A stretch of DNA of 64,000 nucleotides from Microbacterium sp. Au-Mic1 (GTDB lineage Bacteria > Actinomycetota > Actinomycetes > Actinomycetales > Microbacteriaceae): positions 98,045-162,044 of the forward strand of contig NZ_JAJTTF010000009.1 in the NCBI RefSeq assembly GCF_021341785.1, written 5' to 3'. The number at the start of each line of letters is the position of its first letter. The stretch's first letter is position 1. Shown here piece by piece: positions 1 to 8,502 of this stretch. The translations under genes were made by a program, and so were the position numbers. The notes below the pieces were generated by a model that saw nothing but the letters and a program-made list of their open reading frames with translations, ran no database searches and was not told the origin of the DNA.

Positions 1-1578
1 GAACGCCTGGAACGCCCGCGGGATACCCGTGCCGTCGGTGGCTCCGTTCGCCCGCGTCGCCGCCGTGACCGTCGTGCCGGGAAGCCGGTACGGGTCGACT
101 GTGGGCCAGAAGTCGGCGCTGTACTGCGCCGGATCCGCAGAGCTGTAGAAGAAGGTCAGGCCGTCGCCCTGATACCAGCCGAGGTTGTTCTCGCGGTTGC
201 CCCACTCGTAGCGGCCGATCCGCTTCGAGGAGAGGTTGACCACGGCGCTGAAGCCGGGGCGGTGGTGCACGAGGCGGTCCTGGTCTCCGAACGCCCTGGT
301 GTAGACCGGTGCGTCGGCCGGCGTCACGCTGTCGTCGCCGAGGATCGAGGTCACCAGCAGCGATTTCGCCACGGTCTGCGTGGGCAGGCCGTACAGCTTC
401 TCGTCGGTGCAGCGCTGCAGCCAGCCCTTCACCAGCGAGAGGTAGCGGCTGCGGTACGGCTCCCCCGCGCCCGGGGCGAGCAGCAGGATCGCGGTGATCG
501 CCGCGGCGCCGTCGACATAGTCGGGCTCGGCCTGTCGCGACACCGCCCGGCCGCGGACGGTCTCCATCATCCGGCCGTTCCAGATGAAGGGCGCGTAGGA
601 GGCCTCGACCGCGTCGAGGACCACCGACTTCTTCGGATCCGTGACCTCCCAGTCGCTGCCGCCGAGGAGGCCCAGGATCTCGGCGATGCCGCCGAGCGTG
701 ACCACGCCGTAGGTCCCGACGTAGGGCAGGTAGGTGTGCTGGACGAAGGATCCGTCGGCGTAGAAGCCGTCGCCGCTCGTGACGTAGCCGAACACGCTGT
801 TCTTCCCTGCCCGCACCGTGTCGCTGAGGGCGTCGCGGGCGAGCGCGATCTCGTCCGGCCGCCCGTCGAGGATCCCGCGCAGCGCGCAGGACAGCGCCTT
901 GTCGGTGCGGTTCGCGCCCGTCTCGGCGAGGCTCGTGCCGCGGCCGCGCCAGTTCGGATCCGGGGTGAAGTAGCGCGCGGCCGCCAGGAGCGCGGTGCGC
1001 ACATCGGCCGGGATCTCGTCGTGCAGCAGGATGCAGATGTCGGCCGCCTTGCGGGGCACGCCGATCTCCCAGAACCACCAGTTGCCGACTGCGGACTTGC
1101 CGGCCTTGTAGACGTTCGCGCTGAGCCACGTCAGGGCGTCCACGAGGTCGGCCGCGAGCGCGGCGTCGCCGTACTGCGCGCACCCCGCAGTCGCGTGGGC
1201 GAGCGCGAGATCGAAGATGCGGTTGAACGTCACGCCCATGTTGCCGGACAGGACAGTGCCCGTCACGCCCGAGAGCGGCAGGTCGGGCCAGATGCCGGGG
1301 GATGCCGCTGGTCGCACCATCGCGTTCCACGACGCGGTCGCCGCGGCGCTCATGCCGTTCAGCACGTCGGCGAGCTCGGGGATGGATGCTGCGCTGCCGT
1401 CGCCGGCCAGCATGACGCGACGGCGCTCGATGAGCACGGCGAGCGGGTCGTCGGCGGCGGCGGGGACGCGGCCGGACAGCGGCCGGGCGCTCGCGGATTC
1501 GCCGGCGACGGCGACGAGCGCGCCGGCGCCGAGCAGTCCGAGCAGGGTGCGGCGGTTCATCTCAAGGGGGGACATCAT
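1..1578 (-). CDS. Secreted polysaccharide lyase family 8 (hyaluronate/xanthan/chondroitin lyase type), 3' end outside window
   Basis: The visible 526 residues are the N-terminal (alpha/alpha) part of a PL8 lyase; family members are about 750-800 aa, so the C-terminal beta-sandwich lies beyond the window. PL8 enzymes cleave uronate-containing polysaccharides by beta-elimination outside the cell. The PL8 signatures are present: NWWFWEIGVP (about 167-175), the Asn of GANRTDK (N223), and DGSFVQHT followed by a Tyr nine residues after the His (H281, Y290), the usual Asn/His/Tyr triad; RGRAVSR (343-349) and GWYQGDG follow. The N-terminus MNRRTLLGLLGAGA is a twin-arginine/Sec-like signal. The start at 1578 (or the adjacent ATG at 1575) is preferred over the ATG at 1560 because GGAGG lies just upstream of it. 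The polymer substrate cannot be deduced from sequence. Confidence 0.88.
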   Translation of the reverse strand, partial: MMSPLEMNRRTLLGLLGAGALVAVAGESASARPLSGRVPAAADDPLAVLIERRRVMLAGDGSAASIPELADVLNGMSAAATASWNAMVRPAASPGIWPDLPLSGVTGTVLSGNMGVTFNRIFDLALAHATAGCAQYGDAALAADLVDALTWLSANVYKAGKSAVGNWWFWEIGVPRKAADICILLHDEIPADVRTALLAAARYFTPDPNWRGRGTSLAETGANRTDKALSCALRGILDGRPDEIALARDALSDTVRAGKNSVFGYVTSGDGFYADGSFVQHTYLPYVGTYGVVTLGGIAEILGLLGGSDWEVTDPKKSVVLDAVEASYAPFIWNGRMMETVRGRAVSRQAEPDYVDGAAAITAILLLAPGAGEPYRSRYLSLVKGWLQRCTDEKLYGLPTQTVAKSLLVTSILGDDSVTPADAPVYTRAFGDQDRLVHHRPGFSAVVNLSSKRIGRYEWGNRENNLGWYQGDGLTFFYSSADPAQYSADFWPTVDPYRLPGTTVTAATRANGATDGTGIPRAFQAF

Positions 1579-1607
1579 CGGCCTCCGGGTCGTTCGGGGA
1601 AGGATTC

Positions 1608-1644
1608 GCGCACCATGGTATGCGCTTTCCCATCCGAATAGTAG
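1608..1644 (-). promoter_or_regulatory. Possible promoter/operator of the PL8 gene
   Basis: On the minus strand a TACTAT -10-like hexamer (plus 1639-1644) is followed by an imperfect inverted repeat, GCGCA..TGCGC (1608-1625) around ACCATGGT, just upstream of the lyase. The -35 is poor. Its position downstream of the -10 would suit a repressor. The repeat differs from the GAAATCGATTTC operators of the arabinan genes. Confidence 0.3.
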
Positions 1645-1715
1645 AGGCGATGTACATATTTCACGGCGCGGCGGACGCACGGCTGGCCCCCACCTTCGCC
1701 CTCTACGCTCGAGGC

Positions 1716-2318
1716 ATGCGCCTGCTCGCCGACGCCGACCCCGCACGCTGGATCCCCGTGACCGGATCCCTCGGCCTGCGCGGCCGTCGACATCGCAAGG
1801 CGGCGATCCGGATGCTGCTCGGCCAGGCCGGTGCGGCCGTCGGCGCGGAGGCCCGCCCCGGATCCGGCTTCGGAGCCTGGGCGCTCAGCCAGGCCGCCCC
1901 CTTCCTCATGCGCAAGGCCGACGGCCGGGTGCTGGTGTGGACCTGGAAGGCGGAGCCCGAGCTCATCGTGGCGATGGCGAGCGCGCAGGAGCTCACCCCG
2001 CAGGTGCGCACCGCCCGCGCGATGATGCCGATGGAGTACGACGACACCGAGGAGTTCCGCAACCCCTACCTGGGCGCCGGGGAGAAGCTCGTGGTGCCGC
2101 TTCCACAACCCGGCCCCACGGGTCAGTCGGCGCCGCCGTTCGCGACGTACACCTGGGACACCGGCACGCACCTCATCACGCTGCAGGCCGTGTGCGCCGA
2201 CCGGGAGCGGTTCGGCACCGTGATCTCCGCCGTCGACGAGATCGCGCGCACACTGCGCACCGCGGACGACCTCGCCGTGGGCGAAGCCGGCCCGGTGCTG
2301 CGGCTGCCGCCCGCGTGA
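1716..2318 (+). CDS. Conserved hypothetical protein, 200 aa
   Basis: I do not recognise the family. The protein is soluble, without signal peptide or membrane helix, with the codon bias of real genes here and a Trp/Pro-containing middle (VLVWTWKAEPELIVAM, and MPMEYDDTEEFRNPY). An open frame extends upstream to 1620, but I chose the ATG at 1716: a TACGCT -10-like hexamer ends 6 nt before it, which fits leaderless initiation, whereas an earlier start would run into the promoter region of the divergent lyase gene. Its last codons are repeated in tandem downstream. Confidence 0.6.
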   Translation: MRLLADADPARWIPVTGSLGLRGRRHRKAAIRMLLGQAGAAVGAEARPGSGFGAWALSQAAPFLMRKADGRVLVWTWKAEPELIVAMASAQELTPQVRTARAMMPMEYDDTEEFRNPYLGAGEKLVVPLPQPGPTGQSAPPFATYTWDTGTHLITLQAVCADRERFGTVISAVDEIARTLRTADDLAVGEAGPVLRLPPA

Positions 2319-2427
2319 GCGCACTGGTCGCCTGAACCCGCCGACCCGGTGCTGCGGCTGCCGCCCGCGTGAGCGCGCTGGTGGCCTGAGCCCGCCGGCC
2401 CGGGTGCTGCGGCTGCCGCCCGCGTGG
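2291..2427. repeat. Tandem duplication (about 54-bp unit, 2.5 copies) of the end of the preceding gene
   Basis: The segment starting cccggtgctgcggctgccgc recurs at 2291, 2345 and, with one inserted g, 2399. The first copy encodes the C-terminus PVLRLPPA and stop; the other two lie downstream. The third copy is partial. Confidence 0.85.
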
Positions 2428-2463
2428 CGGGCACATCGGCACGACCGCCGCGCCGGAGCGTGC

Positions 2464-2874
2464 TCAGTCGAGCCCGCGCTCGTCCAGCCACTGCCGGGCG
2501 ACCGCCTTGGGTGCGCGCAGAAGCCAGGCGTCGGCGATGACCTCGCCGAGGTGTTCGGGCGCGATCGCGTCGAGCCGCAGCAGCACCGCGGGGTAGCCGG
2601 TGAAGTGCGGGATGGTGAAGAACACGTCCGGATCCGCCGCGATCAGCTCCTCGGCGAGGGCCGCCGTCTCCGTGCGCACCGCGAGCACCGGGCCGTCCGG
2701 CCAGGTGCGGCCGAGTTCGGCGAGCTGGGCCAGATCCGTCTTCCGCGGCCCTCGCATCCACGCGACCTGGCCTCCGTTGCAGCGCCAGGCGGGTTCCCCG
2801 GTGTGACCGCCGACCCGCTCCTCGACGCCCGGCAAGGCGAGGGCCAACCCGCGGACATCGTCGATCGTCGCCAT
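2464..2874 (-). CDS. MmcQ/YjbR family protein, 136 aa
   Basis: A small single-domain protein of the MmcQ/YjbR fold (CyaY-like, often annotated 'DNA-binding'; true function unknown). Family features: the opening MATIDDVRGLALALPGVEE, a central VAWMRGPRKTDLAQLAELG strand-helix, FFTIPHFTGYPAVLLRLD, and the closing APKAVARQWLDE. The length is typical of the family. The start at 2874 gives the standard N-terminus. It is downstream of, and in the same direction as, the DHFR-like gene, separated by a palindromic repeat, so it need not be cotranscribed. Confidence 0.8.
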   Translation of the reverse strand: MATIDDVRGLALALPGVEERVGGHTGEPAWRCNGGQVAWMRGPRKTDLAQLAELGRTWPDGPVLAVRTETAALAEELIAADPDVFFTIPHFTGYPAVLLRLDAIAPEHLGEVIADAWLLRAPKAVARQWLDERGLD

Positions 2875-2920
2875 GGATCCGATCCTCGTCGCGTCCAGGA
2901 CGCGGATCAAGGGCGGGCGG

Positions 2921-3005
2921 TTGCAGGACGCCGCGACGGATGCAGGACGGATCCGTCGATCCCTTCGTGCATCCGTCGCGGGACCCTGCAGGCGTACTGC
3001 CCGCG
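2921..3005. repeat. Intergenic palindromic repeat, family A (copy 1)
   Basis: The element contains cgcgacggatgcagga and, inverted, tgcatccgtcgcg, so it can fold. A related copy lies at 13985-14075. It fills the gap between the YjbR-like gene and the upstream reductase gene. Confidence 0.65.
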
Positions 3006-3008
3006 GAC

Positions 3009-3575
3009 TCACGAGCGCCGGCACTCCACCAGCGTCACACCCGAGTCGAACGCCGTGGCGGCAGTCCGTGTGAACGCCGTGGGAGCGTAGCCACTGCGCC
3101 CTAACAGCGGGATCCCGTCGCCGAACAGCACGGGGTTGACCTTCAGGACGAGGCGGTCGATCTCGCCCACGAGCGACGCGGCGAGCGCGCCGCCCCCGCA
3201 CAGCCAGATGCCGGCCCCGTCCTGCGCCTTGAGTTCGCGCACGACGTCGACCGGGTCGCGGTCGGTGAACTCGACTCCCTCGACCGGATCCGGATCCCGC
3301 CGCGTGAAGACCATCTGACGCAGGTGGGCGTACGGGCTGGGCATCGCCGGCAGACCGACCGCGTAGGTGTTCCAGCCCATCAGGACGGTGTCGAACGCGG
3401 TGCGGTTCTGCGCGATGCCCAGTGCGTCCGCGAACGACGTGGGGATGGCATCGGCGAAGCGGGCGTTGATCGCCGCCATGTGGTCACCCTCGAACAGAAA
3501 GGCGTCGAACTGCCCCTCGGGCCCGGCGATGAAGCCATCCAGGCTGACCGCCACGTAGTAGGTGAGTTCTCGCAT
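3009..3575 (-). CDS. Dihydrofolate reductase/RibD C-terminal-fold protein, 188 aa
   Basis: A RibD_C/DHFR-fold oxidoreductase-like protein. Visible features: the first strand and loop ELTYYVAVSLDGFIAGPEG, a VLMGWNTYAVG motif corresponding to the cofactor-binding helix region, GIWLCGGGALAASLVGEIDRL (the Gly-rich NADP-binding loop), and VLFGDGIPLL. The family includes riboflavin-pathway reductases and many uncharacterised NADPH-dependent enzymes; the substrate is unknown. The start at 3575 has GGAGG 4 nt upstream, better than the upstream GTG/ATG extension. It is divergent from a TetR gene across a perfect operator-like palindrome, so it is the likely target of that regulator. Confidence 0.8.
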   Translation of the reverse strand: MRELTYYVAVSLDGFIAGPEGQFDAFLFEGDHMAAINARFADAIPTSFADALGIAQNRTAFDTVLMGWNTYAVGLPAMPSPYAHLRQMVFTRRDPDPVEGVEFTDRDPVDVVRELKAQDGAGIWLCGGGALAASLVGEIDRLVLKVNPVLFGDGIPLLGRSGYAPTAFTRTAATAFDSGVTLVECRRS

Positions 3576-3629
3576 AGGTCCTCCGATCGTCGAGCACCCA
3601 TCCACGACAGGTGCAGTGATTGAGAGACT

Positions 3630-3643
3630 ACAACAGATGTTGT
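3630..3643. promoter_or_regulatory. Operator-like palindrome between reductase and TetR genes
   Basis: ACAACA-GA-TGTTGT is an inverted repeat with perfect 6-nt arms, 21 nt before the TetR start and 55 nt before the divergent DHFR-like start. Its place and symmetry fit the binding site of the adjacent TetR protein. Confidence 0.6.
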
Positions 3644-3663
3644 GGTTGCGCTACTCTGAGGAC

Positions 3664-4236
3664 ATGGCGAAGAACGAAGCCCGCAGGACCGCCCTCGCCG
3701 ACGCCGGCATCGCCGTGCTCGCACGAGAGGGGTCGCGCGGACTCACCCATCGCGCGGTCGATGACGCCGCCGGCGTGCCGACGGGCACGGCCTCGAACTA
3801 CTTCCGCAGCAGGGAGGCGCTGATCGCCGGCCTGTTCCAGCGCATCGGGGAACGCCTCGCCCCCACGCCGGAGGATCTGGCGCACCATGCCGCCCAGACG
3901 CCGAGCCCCGCCCTGTTCGCCGACTACATGCGCGACATCGTGCGCCGGCTGCTCGGCGAGCGCGAGGTCACGCTCGCACTGTTCGAGCTGCGGCTCGAGG
4001 CTGCGCGGCGACCGGAGCTCGCCGCCGCGCTGGAGGAGTGGCAGCGCGCGGGCTTCGAGGGCGACGTCGCCTTCAACGCGGCCGCGGGGCTCCCGGGCGG
4101 ACGCGCGGAGATCGCGCTGTTCCACTACGCGATCGAGGGCCTCGTCTTCGACCGGCTCACGTCGTCGATCGACCCCGCCACTCCGGCCGACGACGTCGTG
4201 GACGCCCTGGTCGCGGGGCTGCTCCCCCGGGGGTGA
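3664..4236 (+). CDS. TetR/AcrR family transcriptional regulator, 190 aa
   Basis: The N-terminal helix-turn-helix is about residues 8-55 (AGIAVLAREGSRGLTHRAVDDAAGVPTG... and the SNYFRSREAL recognition-helix end), followed by an all-helical ligand domain. The ATG at 3664 gives a normal-length TetR N-terminus; the frame is open further upstream but would cross the palindrome. It probably represses its divergent neighbour and itself. The ligand is unknown. Confidence 0.82.
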   Translation: MAKNEARRTALADAGIAVLAREGSRGLTHRAVDDAAGVPTGTASNYFRSREALIAGLFQRIGERLAPTPEDLAHHAAQTPSPALFADYMRDIVRRLLGEREVTLALFELRLEAARRPELAAALEEWQRAGFEGDVAFNAAAGLPGGRAEIALFHYAIEGLVFDRLTSSIDPATPADDVVDALVAGLLPRG

Positions 4237-4264
4237 GCGACCACGGGTCAGCGGCGGGTGGGTG

Positions 4265-5896
4265 TCAGAGGTTCACGTCCCCCACGAGGTTGACCCTGAT
4301 GCCCATGCCGTCCAGCATCGCGGCCTTCGCGATGAGGGCCTTGTCCGCGGTCTCCGCATCGGGCGCGTAGACGAGCTGGGCGTGGTTGGCCTTGTGCCGG
4401 GCCATGAACTGGTCCCGGCTCTGCCCGTGCAGCACGACGTGAGCGATCGGCCACTCCGGGTTCGTGGCGTCCTTGCGGCGCTGCGTCTCCTCGGCCGGGA
4501 GCGCCACGACCGTGCCGCGGAACACGTCGGCCTGCAGCACCCCGTCGGCGATGAAGATCCGTGAGAGCACGACCTCGCCGGGCTTCGAGACGCCGTTGAT
4601 CGTGGCGCCGCCGGCGGGGAAGAACACATGCCCCTGCCGCCAGCCCTCGGCCTTGTCCCAGCCGCCGAGGTGCGAGGCCGGGACGGATCCGGAGATCTCG
4701 TAGACCCAGACGAACTCGCCGTCGTAGTCCTCGCCCCAGCGTACGTCGTGCAGCGTGTTGTCGGGCACGAGACCCATCGCCCGCCACACCCGGTCGGTCA
4801 CGAGGGCATCGACCGCGACCCCCTCGTCGGCCTCGTTGAAGTGCGGGAAGGCGCGCCCCTCGTGCAGGATCCGGGATCCGTCGCGCGAGGTGACCGGCGG
4901 GCGATCGGTGGAGTTCAGGATCCCCTCGGCGAGATCCGATGCGGGCACCAGATCCTTGAGGCCCTGCTGGTACTGGATCCCGACCGCGTCCAGGCCGAAG
5001 TCGTCGGCGATGCGGAGAGCGGCGATGTACATCTTCAGCTGCCACTGCACCTGCTCGCGGGTGAGCTCCGTGGCGGCGTCCGCGCCGTAGACGAACGCCA
5101 TGCCGTGCGCGATGAGCCAGTCGTACGCGGCGTCGGCCTCGGCATCGGTCACGTTCAGCATCTCCGCATACAGCGCGGACTGCGACAGGCGCTCCTTGTA
5201 GATGCCGGTCTGATTGAGCAGTTCGTCGTCGAAGATCGCGTTGTACATGCCCATGCAGCCCTCGTCGAAGACGCCGATGATGGCCTTGTCGGCCCGCAGC
5301 TGTGCGGCGAGCGCCTCGCCGAGCTGCTTCTCGGGGCTGTCGGGGAGTTCCGGAAGGGCGCGCACATGCGAGGCGTCGTGCGTGATGCGGCCGGTCTCGG
5401 TCCACTCCTTCAGCGCCTCGCGGAACCAGTCGTCGGTGAAGTCGACCGACCAGACGGTGGAGTAGGGCTTGCCCATCTTCGTGAGCCCGGCGTTGAGCCC
5501 GAGCAGCCCCACGAGTCCCGGCCAGTCCGGCGCGAAGTTCGCCGTGGTGAGGATCGGCCCGCGGTGCGTGCGCAGCCCCGCCAGCACGTGGTGCGAGTAC
5601 TGCCAGTTCGCCGTCGCGACGATCAGCGGGGCGTCGTCGGGGATCGCTTTGAACACCTCCATGCCCATCCGCTGGCTGGAGATGTAGCCGTGGCCTGTGG
5701 CCGGGTCCACGCCGAAGGGGCGGATGACCGTCCACCCCAGGTCCGCGAAGGCCGCGGTGACCGCCGCCTCCGTCGCCGCCTGCACCGGCCAGCCCGCGAT
5801 GTTCGCCGATTCGCGGAGGTCGCCGGAGGTGATCAGGTAGGCGGTCTTCGGCGCGGAGGCGGGGCGCGCGGTCGGCGCGGGGATGACGTAGCTCAT
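4265..5896 (-). CDS. L-fucose/arabinose isomerase-like protein (COG2407 type), proposed D-arabinose isomerase
   Basis: A 543-aa protein of the fucose/arabinose isomerase superfamily, cytoplasmic, no signal. Visible features: an N-terminal Rossmann-like domain (TAYLITSGDLRESANIAGWP; LIVATANWQYSHHVLAGL), a middle segment with VFDEGCMGMYNAIFDDELL, and a C-terminal part with HVVLHGQSRDQFMARHKANH, where His/Glu/Asp metal ligands are expected. Fucose isomerases commonly also interconvert D-arabinose and D-ribulose, because D-arabinose and L-fucose share configuration. Given GH172/GH183/GH116 neighbours and a pentulokinase-type FGGY kinase two genes upstream, D-arabinose to D-ribulose is the best guess. 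Its ATG overlaps the GH116 stop (ATGA), so it is the last gene of the kinase-GH116-isomerase operon. Confidence 0.75.
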   Translation of the reverse strand: MSYVIPAPTARPASAPKTAYLITSGDLRESANIAGWPVQAATEAAVTAAFADLGWTVIRPFGVDPATGHGYISSQRMGMEVFKAIPDDAPLIVATANWQYSHHVLAGLRTHRGPILTTANFAPDWPGLVGLLGLNAGLTKMGKPYSTVWSVDFTDDWFREALKEWTETGRITHDASHVRALPELPDSPEKQLGEALAAQLRADKAIIGVFDEGCMGMYNAIFDDELLNQTGIYKERLSQSALYAEMLNVTDAEADAAYDWLIAHGMAFVYGADAATELTREQVQWQLKMYIAALRIADDFGLDAVGIQYQQGLKDLVPASDLAEGILNSTDRPPVTSRDGSRILHEGRAFPHFNEADEGVAVDALVTDRVWRAMGLVPDNTLHDVRWGEDYDGEFVWVYEISGSVPASHLGGWDKAEGWRQGHVFFPAGGATINGVSKPGEVVLSRIFIADGVLQADVFRGTVVALPAEETQRRKDATNPEWPIAHVVLHGQSRDQFMARHKANHAQLVYAPDAETADKALIAKAAMLDGMGIRVNLVGDVNL

Positions 5897-8502
5897 GGGG
5901 TTCTCCGTTGCTGGGTGGTGGTCTCGTCGGTGGTGCCGGTGGGCCGCGGGATGGTGCGGGTCTCGCCGGCGTCGAGGTGCAGGTCGCGTGCGAGGACCGC
6001 GTCGTGCAGACGCAGCTCGGCGAGGTCGAGCACGCCGCCGTCGACGTGCAGGGTCAGGGCGTCCCGGTGTGCTTCGGCGCGACCCCACCCGGTTCCGGTG
6101 GTGAACAGGAACCGCGCCGGCCCGCCCTCGGCGAAGGCGCCGGAGGCCGGAGCGAAGGACAGGGTACGCGCGGGCGCATCCCATTGCGCGCCGCTCGCGG
6201 CGAGCAGCAGCGCCCAGGATGCGAGGGAGCGGGCGTAGTGGTTGCCGCACTCGATCTCGTTCCACGGATTGCGGTGCACCCCGTCGTAACGAGCGCGCAC
6301 CGTGCGTTCGACGAGCAGGGCGTCCTCGACCCGCCCCGCGTAGAGCAGCGACGCCGCCACCTGGTGCTCGATCCCGGTCCACACCTCGTCCGAGTAGACG
6401 AACGGGATCGCCGGGCGACCGCCGCGCGGCCACGACGCGAGCAGCAGCCCGCCCTCGTCGTTCAGGGCGTACACGCGCTGGGTGCTCTCGTGCGCGGACA
6501 GGTCGGCTCTGTGGTTGTGCGCCACGACCGCGGCGAGCGCCGAGTCGAGATGCTCCGGCGGCAGGAGCGCGCCGAGCCCGTTGACCCAGGCGTGGAACTG
6601 CCCCAGCAGCTGATCCGAGAGCACGCCGTCGCCGTACTGGTAGCGGTGCGCGTCGACGTCGTCGATCACCTGCCGGTAGTACTCGCCGTTGAACAGCACG
6701 TCATCCATCGCCGCGGCCACATGATCGGCACGGGTCGACCAGTCGCGGGCGCGCTCCGCCTCGCCGAGGTGGGCCGCCATCCGGGATCCGGCGCGGAGCG
6801 CGGCGAGGTGGATGCCGTTGGCGAGCGGATCGATCCCGTGGAACTCGACGTCGTAGGTGTTGTGCAGCTCGCCGTCCAGCAGGCCGTCGCCGTCGCGATC
6901 CCATTCCCGGATGGCATGTTCCAGGGTGCGCACCGCCGCCGGCCAGAGCTCGCGCAGGAACGCGTCGTCGCCGGAGAACCGCCACTCGCGATGCAGCCGC
7001 AGGAGGGTGCCGAGCTGACCGTCGGCCGCCGGACCGATGAACCACGAGGAGGATCCGAAGACCCGACTGCCGCGGAACCTCTGCGCCCCCTGCTCGTCGG
7101 TCTCGAGCAGGAACTCCGGGCGGCGGGCACTGCGCTCGAGCGCGGGGAACAACCAGGCGACGCTCTGCGCGTAGGACCAGACATGGGTGCAGGTGCCCTC
7201 GCAGGAGCCGCCGTGGTCGAAGGATCCCTCCCACGCGGCGAACACCGGCCCCTCCCCCAGGACCGGGTTCGGCGACTCCAGGACGAAGCAGGTGGTGGAG
7301 CGCACCGCGGCGATGTTCGCCCCGGCGGCTTCGGCGAGCACGGGATCCAGGGTGCCGCCGTACAGGGCCTCGACGAAGGCGTCGGTGGCGGCCTCGAGTG
7401 CGGGCAGCTCGCCGTGCAGATGCGTCGCGGCGGCCCAGGCATCGGGCCAGAGCGTCGCATAGTGGTTGCGCACGATCGGCGGGAGCGACGGATCCACCGG
7501 CTCGTCGTCCATGATGATGTGCCCGTGCCAGCCGCGGCGGCGGTTCGGGAACGACCAGCTCAGCACGAACTCGAAGTCGCACGCCTCGCCGGGCGCGAGC
7601 GTGTGCACGATGCCCAGGGATCCGGTACGCAGCCGGGGAAGCTTGGCGAGCATCTCCTGCTCGGTGAGCGGCGGGGCGTCCGGGGCCGCGTCCCGCTCCG
7701 CGAACAGGCCGCGCGGGCGGTCCTCGAGTGTGAGCCGCGGCTCGGGGTCGAGCAGTCCGTCGGCCGTGAGGTCGCTCCAGAACATGCGGGCGCCGTCGGG
7801 CCAATAGCTCGTGACCCACTGCGGCTTGACGGTGGTGGACGCGTCGGTCGTGGTGAGGGCGAGGGTGCCATAGCCGGGGTCGTCCTCGGGCAGGTCGATG
7901 CCGAAGTCGAGGCCGCGCACGGCGCCGTCGTCGCACCAGCGCACGGTCTGCGTGCCACGCATGCCCCAGGGCGCGTCCGGCCCGGGCTCCCCGCGGCCGG
8001 CCGTGTGCGAGACGCTGCCGACGATCGTGACCGCGACGGGCGCATCGCCGGGGTTGGCGACCCGGTATCGCAGCACCGCCGCGGGGATCCCCGAGGCGTC
8101 GGCGTCGAGCGGCACGAGCGGGGTGAACGCGTGCAGCGACACCTCCACGGGCAGCACGCGGTCGGCGAAGTCGATGTCGACCACGGGGTACTCACCGTGC
8201 ATCGTGGCGGCGTCGAGCCGCGGCAGTCCCGCGAGGTCGTCGAAGGAGAATCCGGCGTCGAGGTCGCGCCGGCCGGTCACGCGCGCCTCGAGCACGCGAG
8301 TGACCGGATCCGCCCCCTCCGGCGCCGCGTGGATCGCGAAGAACGTGCGGGGATTGCGGCGGTCCTTGTCGGGATGGTTCTCGAGCTCCCAGTCGCGCAG
8401 CTCGCCACGGGCGCCGAGCGACACGTTGCCGGTGCCGATACCGCCCAGCAGGAACGCCGCGCGCTCCGCGGTGTGCGGGATGGGGCGGGCGCGGCGCGTC
8501 AT
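5893..8502 (-). CDS. GH116 family glycoside hydrolase, proposed intracellular exo-beta-D-arabinofuranosidase
   Basis: 869 aa. The N-terminal beta-sandwich (about 1-370) opens with FLLGGIGTGNVSLGARGELRDW, typical of GBA2-type GH116; the C-terminal (alpha/alpha)6 domain carries CEGTCTHVWSYAQ (E435, probable nucleophile), LHNTYDVEFHG (D551, probable acid/base), YSDEVWTGIEHQVA and NPWNEIECGNHYARS. GH116 includes beta-glucosidases, beta-xylosidases and, from memory, an exo-beta-D-arabinofuranosidase of Microbacterium. With GH172 and two GH183 in the same regulon I favour the last. There is no signal peptide, so it acts on imported oligosaccharides. It overlaps the kinase stop by 4 nt and the isomerase start by 4 nt, indicating translational coupling. 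Confidence 0.82.
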   Translation of the reverse strand: MTRRARPIPHTAERAAFLLGGIGTGNVSLGARGELRDWELENHPDKDRRNPRTFFAIHAAPEGADPVTRVLEARVTGRRDLDAGFSFDDLAGLPRLDAATMHGEYPVVDIDFADRVLPVEVSLHAFTPLVPLDADASGIPAAVLRYRVANPGDAPVAVTIVGSVSHTAGRGEPGPDAPWGMRGTQTVRWCDDGAVRGLDFGIDLPEDDPGYGTLALTTTDASTTVKPQWVTSYWPDGARMFWSDLTADGLLDPEPRLTLEDRPRGLFAERDAAPDAPPLTEQEMLAKLPRLRTGSLGIVHTLAPGEACDFEFVLSWSFPNRRRGWHGHIIMDDEPVDPSLPPIVRNHYATLWPDAWAAATHLHGELPALEAATDAFVEALYGGTLDPVLAEAAGANIAAVRSTTCFVLESPNPVLGEGPVFAAWEGSFDHGGSCEGTCTHVWSYAQSVAWLFPALERSARRPEFLLETDEQGAQRFRGSRVFGSSSWFIGPAADGQLGTLLRLHREWRFSGDDAFLRELWPAAVRTLEHAIREWDRDGDGLLDGELHNTYDVEFHGIDPLANGIHLAALRAGSRMAAHLGEAERARDWSTRADHVAAAMDDVLFNGEYYRQVIDDVDAHRYQYGDGVLSDQLLGQFHAWVNGLGALLPPEHLDSALAAVVAHNHRADLSAHESTQRVYALNDEGGLLLASWPRGGRPAIPFVYSDEVWTGIEHQVAASLLYAGRVEDALLVERTVRARYDGVHRNPWNEIECGNHYARSLASWALLLAASGAQWDAPARTLSFAPASGAFAEGGPARFLFTTGTGWGRAEAHRDALTLHVDGGVLDLAELRLHDAVLARDLHLDAGETRTIPRPTGTTDETTTQQRRTP

